In this document: positions 44,826 through 54,553 of the stretch, in pieces | Layout of the letters: the number at the start of each line of letters is the position of its first letter | Position numbering within the stretch: the stretch's first letter is position 1 | Origin: Actinoalloteichus caeruleus DSM 43889 | GTDB taxonomy: Bacteria > Actinomycetota > Actinomycetes > Mycobacteriales > Pseudonocardiaceae | Length of the DNA stretch: 64,000 nt | NCBI RefSeq assembly: GCF_000429185.2 | Contig: NZ_AUBJ02000001.1 | Span: forward strand, 3,224,001 to 3,288,000 | Direction: 5' to 3' | Translations under genes and position numbers: made by a program | The notes under the pieces: model-generated | The model's input: only the letters and a program-made list of their open reading frames with translations | The model's database searches: none | Told to the model about the DNA's origin: nothing

Positions 44826-45103
44826 CGCACTCCTGTGCGGATGTCGACAGGATTGATGGGAGACGGCGCGAACGCGCTGGGGAAGGTCTGGCGATCGATG
44901 GCGTCGTAGCGGAAGCCGAGGCGTGCTCGTACCGAGGCGGGAAACACCCCGAGGGCTGCCAAGGGAAGGCGCCCCACTGCCCAGGAGGTCGGGCAGCCGG
45001 GCTCACGATTGCTCATCAGCGAAGTCGTCACCGGGACCACCACCTCTCCACTACGCAGCGCCACCGGGCTCACCAGTGGCTCCAGGTCTTCCGACCCGGG
45101 CAT
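44816..45103 (-). CDS. whiB7 upstream leader reading frame (candidate)
   Basis: A 95-codon frame (first codons ATG CCC GGG TCG) opens five bases after the -10 and stops 24 bases before the attenuator stem. It fits a leader ORF whose translation controls the attenuator. The first ATG may be at or slightly before the transcript start; internal GTG/ATG codons (for example the ATG beginning MSNREPGCP) are alternatives. The peptide is not recognised as a family and may have no function beyond ribosome stalling. Confidence 0.4.
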   Translation of the reverse strand: MPGSEDLEPLVSPVALRSGEVVVPVTTSLMSNREPGCPTSWAVGRLPLAALGVFPASVRARLGFRYDAIDRQTFPSAFAPSPINPVDIRTGVRLT

Positions 45104-45107
45104 GTGC

Positions 45108-45145
45108 AGGTTATTGGGCGGCCCGTCGGCCGCGCAACTGATTTT
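45108..45145 (-). promoter_or_regulatory. whiB7 promoter with AT-rich WhiB7 box
   Basis: Minus strand: AAAAT (45145-45141), three bases, TTGCGC (-35, 45137-45132), 18 bases, TAACCT (-10, 45113-45108). An AAAAT-type box three bases above -35 is the known WhiB7-responsive element, so the gene should activate itself. The leader is about 400 bases. The promoter starts 27 bases past the uvrD2 stop. Confidence 0.8.
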
Positions 45146-45171
45146 CCGACTTCATGCGGACGAGTGAGTAC

Positions 45172-47283
45172 CTAGCCGTTGAGCTGCGTCTTTTCCCGGA
45201 CAACCGCCAACAGGTCGGCGCCGTAGCTGTCGAGCTTGGTGGCCCCGATCCCGGGAATCGCGACCAGGCCGGCACGGTCCGAGGGACGCTGTTCGGCCAC
45301 CGCCAGCAACGTGGCGTCGCTGAGGACCACGAACGCCGGCACCCGCAGCGACGTCGCGCGTTCGGCGCGCCACCGGCGGAGCCGTTCGAGCAGGTCCTGG
45401 TCGACGTCGGAGGGGCAGTCCGCGCACCGGGTCAGCTTCACCTCGGACGCCCCGACCAGGGCGCGGCCGCACACCCGGCACGTGGGGCGCGGGGCGGTCC
45501 CGACCGCGTTCCCCTCCTCCCGCCGGCGGGTCCGGCTCGCCAGCGAGACCGGGTGCCCATCGGGTATCACGCCGTGGAGGAACCTGCTCCGCCTCCGGTA
45601 GCGACGGCCGCCCTCCACCTTGGCCAACGACCAGGACAACCAGAGCCGGTCCCGTGCCCGCGTCACGCCGACGTACAACAGCCGCCGTTCCTCCTCGATC
45701 GCGGCGTCGTCACCCTCGGCGTGCTGGATGGGCAGCGTCCCGTCCACCAGACCCACCAGGAAGACCGCGTCCCACTCCAGTCCCTTCGCGGCGTGCAGCG
45801 AGGCCAGGGTGACGCCCTGGACGGTGGGCGGGAACTGGGCCTCCGCCCGCATGTCGAGGTCCGCGCAGAACCGGCGCAGATCCGCCTCCGGCACCGCCCT
45901 GGCCAGTTCCACGGCCAGGTCGGCGAGGGCGCGCAGGGACTCCCACCGTTCCCGGGCGGCCTGGCCAGGCGGAGCCTCGGCGGTCAGCCCGAGCGGGGCC
46001 AGCACCACCCGCACCCGTGCCGGCAGGTCGGCGTCCGGTCGGCCCCCCGGGTCCCGTCCGGGGTCCTCCTCCCCCGCGGCGGCGCGGAGGGCGCGCACGG
46101 CCTGCCGCACCTCCTGCCGGGCGAAGAACCGTTCCCCGCCCCGCACCTGGTAGGCGACCCCCACCTCGGACAGCGCCTGCTCGTACGCCTCGGACTGGGC
46201 GTTGATCCGGTACAGGACGGCGATCTCGCTCGGTGCGGTCCCCGACTCGACGAGCTCCCGGATCCGACGTGCGACGGCCCTCGCCTCGGCCGGCTCGTCG
46301 TCGTACTCCCCGTAGGTGGGTTCGGGGCCGTCCTGGCGCTGTCCCACCAACCGGAGCCGGCTACCGGCCGGGCGCTCCTTCGCCCGGTCGATGAGCCCGT
46401 TGGCCAGCGCGACGACCTGCGGGGTCGAGCGGTAGTCCCGTTCGAGCCGCACCACCGTCGACCCCTGGTAGCGGCGGGAGAAGCCGAGCAGCCAACGCGG
46501 CGAGGCCCCGGCGAACGAGTAGATGGTCTGGTTGGCGTCGCCGACCACAGTGAGGTCGTCCCGGTCGCCGAGCCAGGCGTCCAGCACCCGCTGTTGCAGG
46601 GGGGTCACGTCCTGGTACTCGTCGACGACGAAGCACCGGTACCGGTCCCGGAACTCGCCGGCGACCTCCTGGTGCTCCTCCAGAGCAGCGGCGGTGTGCA
46701 GCAGCAGGTCGTCGAAGTCGAGGAGACGCGCCTCGTTCTTCAGCCGCTCGTAGCCGTCGTAGACGCGGGCGGTGAGCTCCGCCGCCACCGGCGGGGTGCG
46801 GCGCGCCGCGGCACGGGGGTAGTCGCCGGGTGTCACCAACGTCCCCTTGGCCCACTCGATCTCGGCGATGAGGTCCCGCAGTGTCTCCCGCTCGGTGTCG
46901 ACGCCCAGCCGGTGGGCTGCCTGGGCGACGAGGGTGGGTTTGCGCTCCAGCAGCTGCCAGGGCGCGTCGCCCACCACCCTGGGCCAGAAGTACCGCAGCT
47001 GGCGGAGGGCCGCGGCGTGGAAGGTGCGGGCCTGGACCCCGCCCACTCCGAGGTCCCGCAACCGGGTCCTGAGCTCGGCGGCGGCCCGGGCGGTGAAGGT
47101 GACCGCCAGCACCTGTCCTGGCGCGACGTGGCCCTGGTGGACGAGCGCGGCGATCCGCCGGGTGATGGTCCTGGTCTTGCCGGTACCCGCGCCGGCGAGA
47201 ACGCAGACCGGGCCGCGGGGAGCGAGCACCGCGGTCCGCTGCTCGGGGTCGAGGCCGTCCAGGAGTCGCCGCTCACCCACCAT
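45172..47283 (-). CDS. uvrD2: ATP-dependent DNA helicase UvrD2
   Basis: 703 residues. SF1A helicase motifs: Walker A GAGTGKTR (31-38), motif II VVDEYQD, motif [16 protein letters not shown], motif [10 protein letters not shown], motif [16 protein letters not shown] and [11 protein letters not shown]. After the helicase core comes a tetracysteine region (CRVCGR...CADC) and a C-terminal HRDC domain ([19 protein letters not shown]...[13 protein letters not shown]), the arrangement of mycobacterial UvrD2, where the tetracysteine is needed for unwinding. It unwinds 3'-tailed DNA in repair or replication. It lies between nudC and whiB7; the mycobacterial mycoredoxin gene is missing in that gap. Confidence 0.95.
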   Translation of the reverse strand: MVGERRLLDGLDPEQRTAVLAPRGPVCVLAGAGTGKTRTITRRIAALVHQGHVAPGQVLAVTFTARAAAELRTRLRDLGVGGVQARTFHAAALRQLRYFWPRVVGDAPWQLLERKPTLVAQAAHRLGVDTERETLRDLIAEIEWAKGTLVTPGDYPRAAARRTPPVAAELTARVYDGYERLKNEARLLDFDDLLLHTAAALEEHQEVAGEFRDRYRCFVVDEYQDVTPLQQRVLDAWLGDRDDLTVVGDANQTIYSFAGASPRWLLGFSRRYQGSTVVRLERDYRSTPQVVALANGLIDRAKERPAGSRLRLVGQRQDGPEPTYGEYDDEPAEARAVARRIRELVESGTAPSEIAVLYRINAQSEAYEQALSEVGVAYQVRGGERFFARQEVRQAVRALRAAAGEEDPGRDPGGRPDADLPARVRVVLAPLGLTAEAPPGQAARERWESLRALADLAVELARAVPEADLRRFCADLDMRAEAQFPPTVQGVTLASLHAAKGLEWDAVFLVGLVDGTLPIQHAEGDDAAIEEERRLLYVGVTRARDRLWLSWSLAKVEGGRRYRRRSRFLHGVIPDGHPVSLASRTRRREEGNAVGTAPRPTCRVCGRALVGASEVKLTRCADCPSDVDQDLLERLRRWRAERATSLRVPAFVVLSDATLLAVAEQRPSDRAGLVAIPGIGATKLDSYGADLLAVVREKTQLNG

Positions 47284-47425
47284 GCGGGCATCCTCTCAAC
47301 CGCTCGTCGACCGGCGGCGGCAGGTGGCACCCGGATGGGGGTGCGCGGTCCCTGCCGCCCCGGCGGTCCCGACGCCACGTGTGAACGCCCGCTCCGGGGC
47401 GCGCGGCGGTCGAGCTGGGCCGGCC

Positions 47426-48406
47426 TCAGCCGGCCGAGGCCCAGGCCTCCAACATGCCCCTGGCGATGGAGGACGCGCCGGGCAGGATCAGGCCCGGGAC
47501 GCCCCCGCCCGCGCGCAGCGCGGTGCGCACCCGGTCCCGGGGGACCCAGTGCGCCTGTTCGATCTCCCCGTCGGCCGGGTGCAGCGGCGCCGAGGGTTCG
47601 GCGAGCGCCGTGAAACCCATCATCAACGACCGGGGGAACGGCCAGGGCTGGCTACCGAGGTAGCGCACCTCGCCGACCTGGACGCCCACCTCCTCCGCGA
47701 CCTCGCGGACCACGCAGTGCTCCAGGGACTCCCCGGTCTCCACGAACCCGGCGAGGATGGAGTACCGGTCGGCTGGCCAGGTGGGCTGGCGTGCCAGGAC
47801 CACGTTGCCCGCACCGTCGTGCACCAGGCAGATGACCGCCGGGTCGGTGCGCGGGTACTCCTCCCGGCCGCAGCCCGTGCAGTGCCGGGTCCAGCCGGCC
47901 TGGGAGGCCACCGAGGGCGCTCCGCAGTTCGCGCAGAACGCGGCGCGCCGGTGCCAGGACAGCAGCCCGACCGCCGTGGTGAGCAGGCCGGCGCCGGTGT
48001 CGTCGAGCAGCGCTCCGGTGAACCTGAGGTCCAGCCATTCCCGCTCGGACTCCGGGACCCGTTCGGCCCAGGCGTCGGCCTCGCCCTCCGAGACCGGCAC
48101 CGCCCAGTACCCCGTCTCGCCGTCCGCGCCCAGCAGCACCGCCTCCTCGGGCGGTTCCGCGTCGGTCACCGGCCGGTCGACCAGCCGTCGACGGTGCGGA
48201 GCGGCCTCCTCCCTCGTGACCAGGGCCCGACCGAGCGGGTCGACCGCCAGCATCCGTCCGTTCTCCCAGAGCGCCCGCAACAGACCGGGGTCACCTCGGA
48301 CGAGCTCCCTGCGGTCCACCGTGGAGCGGGACAGGGCTGGAGAACCGGTCAGCTGGAAGTCGACCTCACCACCGGGCCGCGCTGACGAGTGTTGTGACGA
48401 CCTCAC
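47426..48406 (-). CDS. nudC: NAD(H) diphosphatase NudC
   Basis: 326 residues. Zinc ribbon CANCG...CTGCG near 157-178, Nudix box GFVETGESLEHCVVREVAEE then VGV (consensus Gx5Ex7REVxEE), and the NADH-specific SQPWPFPRSLM downstream. It cleaves NADH to NMNH and AMP and can remove NAD caps from RNA. GTG 48406 overlaps the stop of the M16 gene (GTGA), so it is co-translated with the peptidase pair. Conserved linkage to uvrD2 is seen in mycobacteria. Confidence 0.95.
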   Translation of the reverse strand: MRSSQHSSARPGGEVDFQLTGSPALSRSTVDRRELVRGDPGLLRALWENGRMLAVDPLGRALVTREEAAPHRRRLVDRPVTDAEPPEEAVLLGADGETGYWAVPVSEGEADAWAERVPESEREWLDLRFTGALLDDTGAGLLTTAVGLLSWHRRAAFCANCGAPSVASQAGWTRHCTGCGREEYPRTDPAVICLVHDGAGNVVLARQPTWPADRYSILAGFVETGESLEHCVVREVAEEVGVQVGEVRYLGSQPWPFPRSLMMGFTALAEPSAPLHPADGEIEQAHWVPRDRVRTALRAGGGVPGLILPGASSIARGMLEAWASAG

Positions 48407-49788
48407 GGCAGGACGACATCTCCCAGTGCTCGTAGCGGTTCGCCGAGGACGGCGGCGTCCCCGACGACGACCCCGGTGAAGTTCGGCGGCGCCAGGTACC
48501 GGCGGGCCGCCTCGGACACCTGCTCCACGGTGACCGCGCGCAGGCGATCGGGGTGCTCGCGGAGCCAGTCCAGGGACACCCCGGCCGTCGCCAGGTTCTG
48601 GAGGTTCGCGGCGAGCCCGCTCTGCGAGGACGTCGAGATCAGCAGCAGACCGATCAGGTAGTCCCGCGCCGCGGTCACCTCCTCCTCACCGATCGGCGCG
48701 ACGGCCATCCTGGCCAGCTCGTACCGGATCTCCATCAACGCCGCGGCGGTCACACCGCTGGCGGTGTCGGCCTCGCACAGGACGCCGGCGGTGTCCCCGG
48801 TGAACTCGAAGGTGGAGTGCGCGCTGTAGGTGTACCCCTTGTCCTCCCTGATGTTCTCGACGAGGCGGGACGAGAAGTAGCCACCGAAGACGAGGTTCGC
48901 CAGTTGCAGCGCGGGGTAGTCCGGGTGGTGCCGGGGGATGGCCTGCCCCGACAACCTGATCTGCGACTGGACCGCACCAGGCCGGTCGACGAGCAGGACG
49001 TCCCCGCCCTCGATGCGCGGCACCTCCGGCAGACCGCCGGTCGCCGGCCCGGGGCGCCACCCGGCGAGGCGGTCACCCACCTGGTCGGCCACCGCGTCCA
49101 GGTCGAGGTCACCGACCATCACCAGCACACCGCCCGAGGGGCGCACCAACTGGTCGTGCAGCGCGCGCACCTGGTCGGCGTCGACCGCGCGCACGGCGTT
49201 CGTGGAGGGCAGCTCCCTGGCCAGCGGGTGGTCGCCGAAGCGGCGCCGTTGCAGGGCTTCCCGCGCGATGGTCCCGGGCTGGCTGCGGGCGACCCCGATG
49301 CGCTCGACCAGCCGGTCGCGTTCCCTGTCGACCTCGTGGTCCCGGTAGGCGGCACCGGTCACCGCGTCGGCGAAAACGTCGAGGAACGCGTCGAGGCCGC
49401 TGGCGAGGGCGTTGCCCGCGATGCTGAGCCGCTCGGGGTCGACCCCGGCGCCGAGGTCCGCGCCCACCATCGCCAGGTCGGTGTCCATCGCCACCCGGTC
49501 GCGGCGCTCGGTCCCCGTCAGCAGCGTGGAGGCGAGCAGTTCGGAGCGGGCGGCGTGGTCCCGTTCGGTGCCGGCGAAGGGCAGTCGCAGCCGCAGCTCC
49601 ACCATGGGCACCGTGGGCTGTCGGACGGCGACGAGCCGGAGCCCGTTCGGCAGCATGGTGTCGATGCGCGGTGGCTGCTCGGCGAACCGAGCCGTCCCCA
49701 GCGCGGGCAGCGGCCGGGGGCCTCGGTCGGTGCTCCCGATCTCCTCCGCGGTGCGCCGCCGCGGGCTCTCGACGTTCTGGCCGGTCAC
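48403..49788 (-). CDS. M16B peptidase-like subunit lacking the zinc motif
   Basis: 461 residues. The M16 fold is visible (TMLPNGLRLVAVRQPTVPMV; RPSGGVLVMVGDLDLDAV; FGGYFSSRLVENIREDKGYTY), including the C-terminal R/Y substrate-binding pair, but the HxxEH position reads AARSELLAST, so it cannot bind zinc. In two-subunit M16B enzymes one partner has HxxEH and the other the R/Y pair; this gene is the inactive partner. GTG 49788 overlaps the stop of the active subunit, giving equal expression. Confidence 0.9.
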   Translation of the reverse strand: MTGQNVESPRRRTAEEIGSTDRGPRPLPALGTARFAEQPPRIDTMLPNGLRLVAVRQPTVPMVELRLRLPFAGTERDHAARSELLASTLLTGTERRDRVAMDTDLAMVGADLGAGVDPERLSIAGNALASGLDAFLDVFADAVTGAAYRDHEVDRERDRLVERIGVARSQPGTIAREALQRRRFGDHPLARELPSTNAVRAVDADQVRALHDQLVRPSGGVLVMVGDLDLDAVADQVGDRLAGWRPGPATGGLPEVPRIEGGDVLLVDRPGAVQSQIRLSGQAIPRHHPDYPALQLANLVFGGYFSSRLVENIREDKGYTYSAHSTFEFTGDTAGVLCEADTASGVTAAALMEIRYELARMAVAPIGEEEVTAARDYLIGLLLISTSSQSGLAANLQNLATAGVSLDWLREHPDRLRAVTVEQVSEAARRYLAPPNFTGVVVGDAAVLGEPLRALGDVVLP

Positions 49789-51092
49789 TGTCCACCTCCG
49801 TCGGTGTCGTCGTTGGCGGCGGAGCCGGGGCGCACGGTGAGCACTGCCCGGGACTCCGGCCGCAGGGCCTTGGCCGCCGCCGCGACGTCCGAGGGGCCGA
49901 CCACGCCCAACCGCTCGGGGAGTTCGGCGGCGAGCTCGGCACGTCCGAACAGCAGCTCGAAGGCGCCCAGTTGCAGGGTTCGGGACATGAGCCTGTCGTG
50001 CTCCCGGTGCAGGGAGGCCGCCCACCGCGCGACGACCCTGGTGACCTCCTCCTCGGTCGGACCCTCGACGGCCAGCCGCTCCAGTTCCTCGTCGATCGCG
50101 GTCAGGAGCCTCTCCTGGTCGACCCCCTGCGCGTGGACCACGGTGATCAGGAAGGTGTCCGGGTCGCGCGCGTCGAGCGGCGCGAACAGGCCGCACCGGC
50201 AACCGACCTCGATCGCCAACGGTTCGGCGTGCACCAACCGCTGGGTGAGCCGGGACGAGTCGCCGTCGGCGAGCACCCCGGACAGCACCAGGTGGGCCAG
50301 GTAGGCGTCGAGGTCGGCGTTCGGGTCGGGCAGGCGGTACCCGGCGGCGAACGCCGGCAGCGGCGCGTGCGGGTCGTCGTGCTCGCCACGCCGTTCCTCG
50401 GTCGGCGCCGGTTCCGCGAAGGAGGGCCGTTCCGGGGTCCGGCGGGCCGGCACGTCGCCGAAGTGGCGTTCGACGAGTTCCCGCGCGTGGTCGACGTCGA
50501 GGTCTCCCGCGATGGTCAGCACCGCGTTGCTCGGCGCGTAGTAGGTGTCGAAGAACGCGGCGCAGTCCTCCACCGTCGCCTGCTCGAGGTCGGTGAAGTC
50601 CCCGTAGCCGTTGTGGGCGTTGGCGAAGGTCCGGTACAGCACCGGCGGGAGGGTGATCCACGGGAACCCGCCGTAGGGGCGGTTCAGCACGTTGAGGCGG
50701 ATCTCCTCCTTCACCACGTCGACCTGGTTGCGCAGGTTCTCCTCGGTGATCCTGGGGGCGCGCATCCGGTCGGCCTCGAGGAACAGGGCCCGTTCCAGGC
50801 CGGCCGAGGGCAGCAGGATGTGGTAGTCGGTGTAGTCGGGGTGGGTGGACCCGTTGAAGGTGCCGCCGGAACTCTGGATGTGCCGGAAGTGCGCGAGCTT
50901 CTCCAGGCTCTCGCTGCCCTGGAACATCAGGTGCTCGAACAGGTGCGCGAAACCGGTTCTCCCCTCCGGTTCGGAACGGAAACCGACGTCGTAGTGGACG
51001 CTGACGCCGACGACGGGAGCCGCCCTGTCGGGTGCCAGGACCACACGCAGCCCGTTGGGCAGGGTGAACCGGTGCAGCAGGTGGTCGACCAT
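49785..51092 (-). CDS. M16B zinc peptidase, catalytic subunit
   Basis: 435 residues. Inverted zinc motif HLFEH at 50-54 and the distal Glu in VVKEEIRLNVLNRPYGG about 75 residues later are the M16 ligands. GVSVHYDVGFRSEPEGRTGFA and LPNGLRVVLAP are conserved. With the next gene it should form a processing-peptidase-like heterodimer that degrades peptides or trims exported proteins. ATG 51092 has no ribosome-binding site; TAGGCT (51105-51100) ends seven bases upstream, so the operon mRNA is probably leaderless. The longer frame to 51128 is not conserved. Confidence 0.93.
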   Translation of the reverse strand: MVDHLLHRFTLPNGLRVVLAPDRAAPVVGVSVHYDVGFRSEPEGRTGFAHLFEHLMFQGSESLEKLAHFRHIQSSGGTFNGSTHPDYTDYHILLPSAGLERALFLEADRMRAPRITEENLRNQVDVVKEEIRLNVLNRPYGGFPWITLPPVLYRTFANAHNGYGDFTDLEQATVEDCAAFFDTYYAPSNAVLTIAGDLDVDHARELVERHFGDVPARRTPERPSFAEPAPTEERRGEHDDPHAPLPAFAAGYRLPDPNADLDAYLAHLVLSGVLADGDSSRLTQRLVHAEPLAIEVGCRCGLFAPLDARDPDTFLITVVHAQGVDQERLLTAIDEELERLAVEGPTEEEVTRVVARWAASLHREHDRLMSRTLQLGAFELLFGRAELAAELPERLGVVGPSDVAAAAKALRPESRAVLTVRPGSAANDDTDGGGQ

Positions 51093-51183
51093 GCCCCGCA
51101 GCCTACGACTCGGGGCGCGACCGCCCACAATCGCTACGGCGTGTTGCCGACCGGTCGCGGCGCAGCACCGGTGGCCGGTCCGT

Positions 51184-52884
51184 TCACCGCAGCGACCTGA
51201 GGTGCCCCGACTCGGCGAGCACCCCGTCCAGCTCGGCGAGGAAGCTCGGGAAGTGGGTCGCGAACCGGTCGAGCTCCGGGGTCACGTGGCGGTCCTCCCC
51301 CAGGTCCTCGCCGTACCAGTACAGGCCCGGGGTGCCGTCGGCGTCGACGTCCACCGAGGCGAACTCGGTGAGCCACCGGTCGGTCTCGCCGAGCACCACC
51401 GCGTAGGGCAGCGAACGGGAGAACACCACCTCGCGGTCCTCGGGTGGGACGGTGCTGACCGGAACGGTGTCCAGGTACTGCCGCAGCCCCCGGACCTGCG
51501 CGACCAGGTCGCGACCGCGCCGGGTCCGGGAGGGGATCCACCGGGAGAGCGCCGTGACCACGACGCCGGCGGCGAGCACGCCCAAACCGACCAGCGCGAG
51601 GTCGGTGGTGAAGACCAGGACCGCCGTCGCGGCGACCCCGGCGGTGGAGAGGGCGGCACCGGCCCACCACCACCGGTTGCGGGCCCGGTCGGGCCGCACG
51701 GAGAACCAGTGCTGGCGGACGACGTCGTCGTACAGCTCGTCCCGCACGCGGGCCAGGTCGATGCGCTGACCTCCCCGACGCCAGTCGCTGAGCCGGACCT
51801 CCCGCAGGGGTGCGCGGTCACCGCCACCGCCGAGCAGTGCCTCGTACACGGCGAGCTCGTACGGGTGCAGCGCCTCGTCCGGCTCGTTGCGGCGCACGAT
51901 CCGCCAGTCGAGGACGCCGTCGTCGACGTGCAGCTCCTCGATCCACAGGTAGTTCCGGACGGCGAGGTCCACCACGGTCGCGGTGACGTCCACGACGTCG
52001 ACGTGCTCGTCGACGACGGTGCCCACCTGCCCGGGCAGCACCCCGTCGGGGCTGGCGAAGCCGACACCACCGCCCTCCTCGGCCACCAGCACCTCGACCG
52101 GGTCGCTCTCCCGCGCGAGGGCCAGGGCGTCCCGGCGCCGCGCGTGGAACAGCCACCCCACCGCGCCGAGGGTGAGGGCGAGCACCACACCGAGGCCGGC
52201 GGCGCTGCCAGGGTGGAGGGAGAAGGCCCTGGCCAGGTCGAAGGTCTCCTCGAACCGCGCGGTGGCCGGCGTCGTCCCGGGTTCCAGGCCGACGGTGAGG
52301 TCGATGCGGTCACCGGGCTCCACCCCGATCTCCCGGGCGCTGGCGGGCTGCCCGACGTCCAGTTGGGACACGGTGCAGTTCGTGCTGGTGCCTGGCGGCC
52401 CGGCCAGGCAGGTGATGGTGCGGGGCTGGGTGGGGGAGACGAAGGAGATCGTGACCGAGTCGACCGGGACGTCCCACCCGCCGAGCCGCCAGTAGGCCTC
52501 CTGACCGGCCCCCGCGTCGGCGACGGCGCCGTCCACGGTGTACCGCACCGTCGACTCTCCCGGTTCGGCCGTGTAGCCGAACCCGTCGTCCTCCCGCACC
52601 AGGGTCGCCGCGCCCTCGGCCACCGGGTCACGCACCTCGAAGACCCGGTCCAGCCCCTCCCCCGAGGGCAGTCGGAGCGGCACCGCCCTCGATGCGGACA
52701 TCCCGTCCGGGACGAGGACGTGCTCGACGACCATCAGCGATCCGTCCCGCTCCAGCCGGAGGTCGACCTGGGCGCTCACCGTGCCCGGCAGCCCGGGTGG
52801 CGCCTGGGCGGGCGCCGGCGCGCCGAGACCGGCGGCACCGGCCAACATCAGGGCGGACGCGGTGAGCCCCCAGTTAGTCAACAC
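51184..52884 (-). CDS. DUF2207 domain membrane protein
   Basis: 566 residues. A signal peptide (LTASALMLAGAAGLG, AP-rich cleavage area) is followed by an extracytoplasmic beta-rich DUF2207 part (SAQVDLRLERDGSLMVVEHV), a membrane helix near 230 (AAGLGVVLALTLGAVGWLF), a cytoplasmic region with YLWIEELHVDDGVLDW, two more helices (AALSTAGVAATAVLVFTTDL; LGVLAAGVVVTALSRW), and a conserved C-terminal SRSLPYAVVLGETDRW. Function unknown, envelope-linked. GTG 52884 is preceded by TATTCT (52898-52893), eight bases away, so it is likely leaderless. Divergent from the zinc peptidase gene. Confidence 0.88.
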   Translation of the reverse strand: MLTNWGLTASALMLAGAAGLGAPAPAQAPPGLPGTVSAQVDLRLERDGSLMVVEHVLVPDGMSASRAVPLRLPSGEGLDRVFEVRDPVAEGAATLVREDDGFGYTAEPGESTVRYTVDGAVADAGAGQEAYWRLGGWDVPVDSVTISFVSPTQPRTITCLAGPPGTSTNCTVSQLDVGQPASAREIGVEPGDRIDLTVGLEPGTTPATARFEETFDLARAFSLHPGSAAGLGVVLALTLGAVGWLFHARRRDALALARESDPVEVLVAEEGGGVGFASPDGVLPGQVGTVVDEHVDVVDVTATVVDLAVRNYLWIEELHVDDGVLDWRIVRRNEPDEALHPYELAVYEALLGGGGDRAPLREVRLSDWRRGGQRIDLARVRDELYDDVVRQHWFSVRPDRARNRWWWAGAALSTAGVAATAVLVFTTDLALVGLGVLAAGVVVTALSRWIPSRTRRGRDLVAQVRGLRQYLDTVPVSTVPPEDREVVFSRSLPYAVVLGETDRWLTEFASVDVDADGTPGLYWYGEDLGEDRHVTPELDRFATHFPSFLAELDGVLAESGHLRSLR

Positions 52885-53056
52885 GGCAGCGGAGAATAGC
52901 GGAGCCGACCTATGCTCTGGGCCGGTTCACCGGAGCGCTCCTCGAGGAAGTGCGTTCCGCGGACGCGTGGACGGTCCCGGAGCCGTGGTGGATCGGCACC
53001 GGTCGGCGGTGGCCAACCGCCGACAACCGTGAGCGCGTACAGGGGGAACCAGTCAT

Positions 53057-54412
53057 ATGTCGCAGCCGAACCCGCCTGACGGGTCCTGGCCGCCGCCTCG
53101 TCCCGTCGCGCCCCCGCCGGTGGCGCGACCGTTGGGCCGTCCCGGGACCGGCCGGGGGGCCCGCGCCGCGCAGCGGGGCGCGGACCCCTCGCGGCCCGAC
53201 CAGCGGGCCCAGGGCGTGGCGAGGCCACCGGCGGACGGGGGCCGCGCCGCTGGTGGGGCGGGGGCGATGCCGGTTGCCGGCCCGACGGGGCCGGGACGCC
53301 AGCCGCTGCCGCCACCCAGGCCGGCGGCACGGATGCCGACCCACCCCCTGCGCGGCGCCCGCCCGGCGCCGCCGACCGGCGCCCGATTCGCCGACAGCGA
53401 CGCCCCGTTACCCCAGCGCCCGGGCCGGGGAGGTAACGGGTGGCCTGGCTGGCTGCTGGCCATCGGCCTGGGTGCCACCGTCGTCGCCGTCGTCGCCGTC
53501 GCCTCGTCCGGCAGCGGACCCCGGTCCGGCCAGGAGGCCTCGGAACGCCGCACCGAGTTCGTCGTCCCCACGCCACCGCCGACACCGCCGCCGAGGGACC
53601 TGCCGGTCCCTCCCGAACGCCCCGAACGCCCCGAACCGACCGAGGACACCCCGCTGGTCGAGCCGACAGAGGAGGCGCCGCCGCCTCCCCCGCCCGCGCC
53701 TCACCCGGTGCTGCTGCTCGCCGACAACCCGATCCACGCGGGCGGTCTGCGTGCCGCCGACACCACCGCCTGCCAGCTGGCCGGCTTCAGCCCGGACGCG
53801 GCGGGGCAGGAGACCTACTACCGGTCGGCCATGCCCTGCGCGGTCGACTCGTGGTCCCACGCGCTGGAGGCCGTGAACCTCCCGAGCACCGAACCGGCGC
53901 TGGTGGTGATCAACGGGCCCGTGGACACGCCGTGCGGCACCGCGCAGTCCTCCTACTACTGCAGCGGCAACCAGACCATCTACATGGCCGCCGCGGTGCA
54001 CGCGCAGCAGGAACGGCTCGGTGACTCCCCCGGCCCCTACCTGAGCGTCTTCGCGCACGAGTACGGCCACCACGTCCAGGCGTTGGCCGGGATCATGCAG
54101 GCCGCGTGGGACGACCGCTACGAGGTGGGCGTCGACTCCGCGGCGGGGCTGGAGATCTCGCGACGGATGGAACTCCAGGCATCCTGCTTCGGCGGGATGT
54201 TGATGGCGGCGATGAACCGGACCGGCGTGGTCGACATCAACACCGCGACGGCGGCGCTCAACGACGCCGCCAACCGGGGGGACTGGCCGCAGAACGGGTC
54301 CCGCGACCACGGTGCCCCGGAGCGGAACGGCGCGTGGATGCGGCACGGCTACGAGATCAACCTGACCTTCGAGTGCAACACGTGGGCCGTGGAGTCCGGC
54401 CAGGTCAGCTGA
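53057..54412 (+). CDS. neutral zinc metallopeptidase, membrane-anchored
   Basis: 451 residues. The first ~120 are a Pro/Arg/Gly-rich cytoplasmic tail; one membrane helix (WPGWLLAIGLGATVVAVVAV) anchors the rest outside, after a Pro/Glu linker. The catalytic segment FAHEYGHHVQALAG (near 335) has the HExxH zinc motif; ELQASCFGG supplies the third ligand Glu, and Cys residues (CGTAQSSYYC) may form disulfides. Family: putative neutral zinc metallopeptidase (PF04228), with unknown targets. ATG 53057 is preceded by GGGGGA. Divergent from DUF2207 across 172 bases. Confidence 0.9.
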   Translation: MSQPNPPDGSWPPPRPVAPPPVARPLGRPGTGRGARAAQRGADPSRPDQRAQGVARPPADGGRAAGGAGAMPVAGPTGPGRQPLPPPRPAARMPTHPLRGARPAPPTGARFADSDAPLPQRPGRGGNGWPGWLLAIGLGATVVAVVAVASSGSGPRSGQEASERRTEFVVPTPPPTPPPRDLPVPPERPERPEPTEDTPLVEPTEEAPPPPPPAPHPVLLLADNPIHAGGLRAADTTACQLAGFSPDAAGQETYYRSAMPCAVDSWSHALEAVNLPSTEPALVVINGPVDTPCGTAQSSYYCSGNQTIYMAAAVHAQQERLGDSPGPYLSVFAHEYGHHVQALAGIMQAAWDDRYEVGVDSAAGLEISRRMELQASCFGGMLMAAMNRTGVVDINTATAALNDAANRGDWPQNGSRDHGAPERNGAWMRHGYEINLTFECNTWAVESGQVS

Positions 54413-54553
54413 TCCGACCGCCCTGACGCGGCCCCCCTTCCCACCGGGAACGGGCGCGGCGGGGTTCGGGGCGCCCGTCGAGGGAAGCCGGATCACGCAG
54501 CGCGGCCACCCTGGCCGGCCAACCCGGTGGGGGCGACGCGCGGAGGCGTGGTG

